Program-made: the position numbers and the translations under genes
In this document: positions 5,926-7,454 of the stretch, one piece after another
Layout of the letters: each line of letters starts with the position of its first letter
How positions within the stretch are numbered: position 1 is the stretch's first letter
Source of the DNA: Legionellales bacterium
Lineage (GTDB): Bacteria > Pseudomonadota > Gammaproteobacteria > PIVX01
Assembly: GCA_013215905.1 (NCBI GenBank)
Contig: JABSQI010000079.1
Coordinates: 1-7,454, forward strand
Direction: 5' to 3'
DNA length: 7,454 nucleotides
Notes under the pieces: generated by a model
Databases searched by the model: none
What the model saw: only the letters and a program-made list of their open reading frames with translations
What the model was told of the DNA's origin: nothing

Positions 5926-6060
5926 ATGAAAGAAAGTTTAAATAATAAATACCAAGACGCAAAATGCAGAACAAATACGTGCGTCTATAACAATTTTTAT
6001 AAAAACACTTGTTTAAAGAAAGATGTTGACTTAGAAAATTGTAAATCAAGAAAACTGTAG
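5926..6060 (+). CDS. 44-residue four-cysteine miniprotein (possible zinc binding)
   Basis: The protein has four cysteines in 26 residues: Cys14, Cys19, Cys29 and Cys39, with the central run CRTNTCVYNNFYKNTC. The order C-x4-CVYN-x6-C-x9-C resembles the small Cys-rich DUF1540-type proteins, in which a C...C.YN....C pattern is thought to bind a metal; this link is tentative because spacings differ. The rest is basic and polar, without a signal peptide, so a cytoplasmic zinc-binding mini-domain is more likely than a secreted disulfide peptide. It begins 1 base after the junction element TAACTATAG and ends in an exact copy, AAACTGTAG. Confidence 0.65.
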   Translation: MKESLNNKYQDAKCRTNTCVYNNFYKNTCLKKDVDLENCKSRKL

Positions 6061-6064
6061 CATT

Positions 6065-6262
6065 ATGAGACTATTAAAATCAATTATTAAAGAAGATTAC
6101 CACGAAATAGAAGTTGAAAAGTGTTTTCTGTTTTGGAAATGGACAGTAAAATACAGGTTAATCAAAGGTAATGTATTTAGGTTTAAAGGACCTAATATAT
6201 ACATTGATACAGGACTTCATGAACACTTAACAATGCGAAAATATTTTGATATAAAACTATAG
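6065..6262 (+). CDS. Hypothetical 65-residue beta-rich basic protein
   Basis: The product starts MRLLKSIIKEDYHEIEVEKC and continues FLFWKWTVKYRLIKGNVFRF, a run of alternating hydrophobic and charged residues suggestive of several beta strands, followed by PNIYIDTGLHEHL and a short basic end. The FLFWKW cluster is hydrophobic but too short and interrupted to be a membrane span. No family is recognised. It begins 4 bases after an AAACTGTAG element and ends in AAACTATAG, with only 2 bases to the next start. Confidence 0.7.
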   Translation: MRLLKSIIKEDYHEIEVEKCFLFWKWTVKYRLIKGNVFRFKGPNIYIDTGLHEHLTMRKYFDIKL

Positions 6263-6264
6263 TT

Positions 6265-6387
6265 ATGTGGGATTACGGAAAACAAATCAAGTATCTGGCA
6301 CCAGAAGAAAAAGAACTAGAACGACAACGCAAAAAGCATTTAACAACTTGTCGTAAGAATAGAAAGAAACGTAAACGTAAAAAGTAA
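6265..6387 (+). CDS. 40-residue highly basic small protein
   Basis: The protein has a short acidic-to-neutral start (MWDYGKQIKYLAPEEKELER) and a strongly basic second half (KHLTTCRKNRKKRKRKK at its end, with about 13 Lys/Arg in 20 residues). Such tails bind nucleic acid or act as disordered anchors; the actual role is unknown. It starts 2 bases after an AAACTATAG element, and its TAA stop is the first part of TAACTGTAG, which adds a second in-frame stop. Confidence 0.6.
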   Translation: MWDYGKQIKYLAPEEKELERQRKKHLTTCRKNRKKRKRKK

Positions 6388-6396
6388 CTGTAGATA

Positions 6397-6534
6397 ATGA
6401 TACATTCAAAAGAAGAATATCAATCACTAATTATGAGATTGAGAGGTTTAAGAGATCAAAATAAACTTTCTAAACATTTAGAATCTAAACTTGAAGGATT
6501 AGAAGAATGTCAGGAATTAATAAACAAACTGTAA
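6397..6534 (+). CDS. 45-residue helical small protein, last of the plus-strand island
   Basis: The product (MIHSKEEYQSLIMRLRGLRD, ending KLEGLEECQELINKL) is almost entirely helix-forming with leucines at near-heptad spacing, so it could form a short coiled coil. The family is not recognised. It begins 3 bases after junction element TAACTGTAG and ends in AAACTGTAA. Only 10 bases separate its stop from the converging end of the tape measure gene, so no further plus-strand gene follows the last element. Confidence 0.6.
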   Translation: MIHSKEEYQSLIMRLRGLRDQNKLSKHLESKLEGLEECQELINKL

Positions 6535-6536
6535 TT

Positions 6537-6562
6537 AAAAAGCACTACCCTAAAGTAGCACT
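6537..6562 (-). terminator. Terminator overlapping the tape measure stop codon
   Basis: On the minus strand AGTGCTAC (6555-6562) pairs with GTAGTGCT (6541-6548) around a 6-base loop, giving an 8-bp stem with two G-U wobble pairs, followed by five T's. The stop codon TAG at 6545-6547 lies in the stem. The position at the converging end of two transcription units fits an intrinsic terminator, though the wobble pairs make it only moderately stable. Confidence 0.5.
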
Positions 6563-7454
6563 TTCAACAATATTATTATTTAAACTTTGTGCGGTTGTTA
6601 CATCATTAGCAACCACATACGCCTGTATTGGTTCATTATCTTGATTTAAAGTATCTGCTAATTGATTTACACCACTTGCACCAACTACGTTAAAACTCGG
6701 TGCAGATATACCACCACCAGCATCCCCAACACCAGCACCACTAGCAAAAGATGGTAATTTAGTTGATTTAATAGCTTTAACAGCTTGTAAACCACTAGCC
6801 AAAACAGTCGCAGTACTAACAATTTTTGAAGCAGTTGCAAATGGTTCTTTTAATACACTATCACTTTTCCAAACTTGCGTAACACCTTGATACGTGTTAA
6901 TTAATGCACTTGCAATTGCTGCTGCTTTACCAGCCGCTGTATTTTGTCCTAATATTTCAGTTATTGCGCCTAGCGTTTGATTGGCTAAAGCTATTTTTTG
7001 TTGTGCTAAGATTTTATCTCTTGTTACTTTATCATTCTCAATAGCATCTTCGTTAGCCTTTAATTGATTGTCTATTTGTTGTTTTCTTAATGCATATTCA
7101 TTTTCTGCATCTACTCTAGCCTGTGTACCTTCTAAAAACAACTCTCTTTTACGTTCAATGTCTTGGGCTATTAAATCATTTTCAAGCATTAAGCGTGTGC
7201 GCTGTAATTCTAATTTTTCTGCATTCGTTTTAGCTTGGCTTTCTTCAAACTCTAATTGGTTTAATTGTCTTTCTTTTTCACCGTCACTAATAGACTGATT
7301 TAATTCTATTTGCTCACGTTTTAACGCTAAATCATTAACTAGCTGTTCACTTCTAAACCCCTCTATTTGTGCTAAAATACCCTCTTTTTCTGCTAGTGCT
7401 TGTTGTAATGCTACATTTCTTTCTTGCTCATTTTTTAAAATGTTAGCCGCTTGA
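6545..7454 (-). CDS. Tail tape measure protein, C-terminal part (5' end outside window)
   Basis: The frame is open from the right edge (first whole codon at 7453) to TAG at 6545, giving the last 302 residues. Residues 1 to about 155 are a long Gln/Glu/Lys-rich coiled coil. Residues 160-230 are Ala-rich and helical with the segment EILGQNTAAGKAAAIASALI, followed by a basic-to-Gly-rich hinge (FASGAGVGDAGGGIS). The final SFNVVGASGVNQLADTLN and EPIQAYVVANDVTTAQSLNN closely resemble the C-terminal signature of Bacteroidota phage tape measure proteins, which fill the tail tube and fix its length. The first methionine in view (7187-7189) is internal, because the coding frame continues upstream without a stop. 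No tail gene follows it on the same strand; the small plus-strand genes converge on its 3' end. Confidence 0.82.
   Translation of the reverse strand, partial: QAANILKNEQERNVALQQALAEKEGILAQIEGFRSEQLVNDLALKREQIELNQSISDGEKERQLNQLEFEESQAKTNAEKLELQRTRLMLENDLIAQDIERKRELFLEGTQARVDAENEYALRKQQIDNQLKANEDAIENDKVTRDKILAQQKIALANQTLGAITEILGQNTAAGKAAAIASALINTYQGVTQVWKSDSVLKEPFATASKIVSTATVLASGLQAVKAIKSTKLPSFASGAGVGDAGGGISAPSFNVVGASGVNQLADTLNQDNEPIQAYVVANDVTTAQSLNNNIVESATLG

Larger units (their letters stand above)
4665..6534 (+). repeat. Eleven dispersed copies of an AAACTGTAR gene-junction element
   Basis: A 9-base element with consensus (A/T)AACT(G/T/A)TA(A/G) recurs at gene junctions: AAACTGTAA 4665-4673, AAACTTTAA 4820-4828, GGACTTTAA 5135-5143, AAACTGTAG 5205-5213, AAACTTGTAA 5360-5369, AACCTGTAA 5574-5582, TAACTATAG 5916-5924, AAACTGTAG 6052-6060, AAACTATAG 6254-6262, TAACTGTAG 6385-6393 and AAACTGTAA 6526-6534. 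In most copies the last three bases are the stop codon of the upstream gene; in the two TAACT(G/A)TAG copies the first three bases are the stop and the terminal TAG is a second in-frame stop. The next ATG follows 1 to 8 bases after the element in five junctions and 12 to 18 bases after it in the rest. The exact core AACTGTA occurs five times here. I found it only twice in the rest of the window, both on the minus strand inside coding sequence (near 778 and 3284). Confidence 0.65.

Noticed and set aside
7068..7298. Plus-strand open frame of 76 codons
   Set aside because: It is antisense to the coiled-coil region of the tape measure gene; its Ser/Leu/Cys-rich product is the usual shadow of Glu/Lys-rich helices.
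1..7454. CRISPR array, tRNA, rRNA, insertion sequence or integrase/attachment site
   Set aside because: I saw no regularly spaced long repeats, cloverleaf-forming segment, transposase or recombinase sequence, or terminal inverted repeats in the window.

Overview
This window reads as part of an AT-rich tailed-phage (siphovirus-like) genome or prophage from a Bacteroidota host, most likely the Flavobacteriia. The structural proteins on the minus strand match architectures I know from Bacteroidota phages: an XkdF-type prohead protease fused to a scaffold, an HK97-type capsid protein, a tail-tube-like protein beginning MACLLTTGRTEPC, a portal with an extra C-terminal domain, and the characteristic C-terminus of a tape measure protein. 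Start codons follow A/T-rich leaders without Shine-Dalgarno sequences, which is also typical of that phylum. I cannot name the host or a specific phage.

Layout. From 7454 down to 6545 (minus) lies the 3' end of the tape measure gene, closed by a hairpin terminator that overlaps its stop codon. From about 4574 to 6534 (plus) is an island of ten small genes (30 to 107 codons). Four or five of them are below usual gene-calling cut-offs, and none has a confident function. From 4452 down to 1 (minus) runs a second structural block: protease/scaffold, major capsid protein, terminator, tail-tube-like protein, terminator, a small beta-rich protein, and a portal that runs off the left edge. The block between 4452 and about 4574 is a divergent control region with repeated AACTTA/TAAGTT hexamers.

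How the parts work together. The minus-strand genes build the virion: the protease matures the prohead, its C-terminal half probably scaffolds the capsid, the capsid protein forms the shell, the portal is the DNA gate, and the tape measure sets tail length. Two intrinsic-terminator-like hairpins split the structural block right after the capsid and tail-tube genes, which would let those abundant proteins be made in excess of the portal.

The most unusual structure is in the plus-strand island. A short element close to AAACTGTAG recurs eleven times, almost always straddling or abutting the stop codon of one small gene just before the start of the next, and usually in frame, so that seven of ten proteins end in leucine. 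It recalls start-associated sequences and gene-cassette junctions in other phages. Its function (promoter, translation signal, RNA processing site or recombination junction) cannot be read from the sequence alone. A second, unrelated 15-base leader is shared by three of the minus-strand structural genes.
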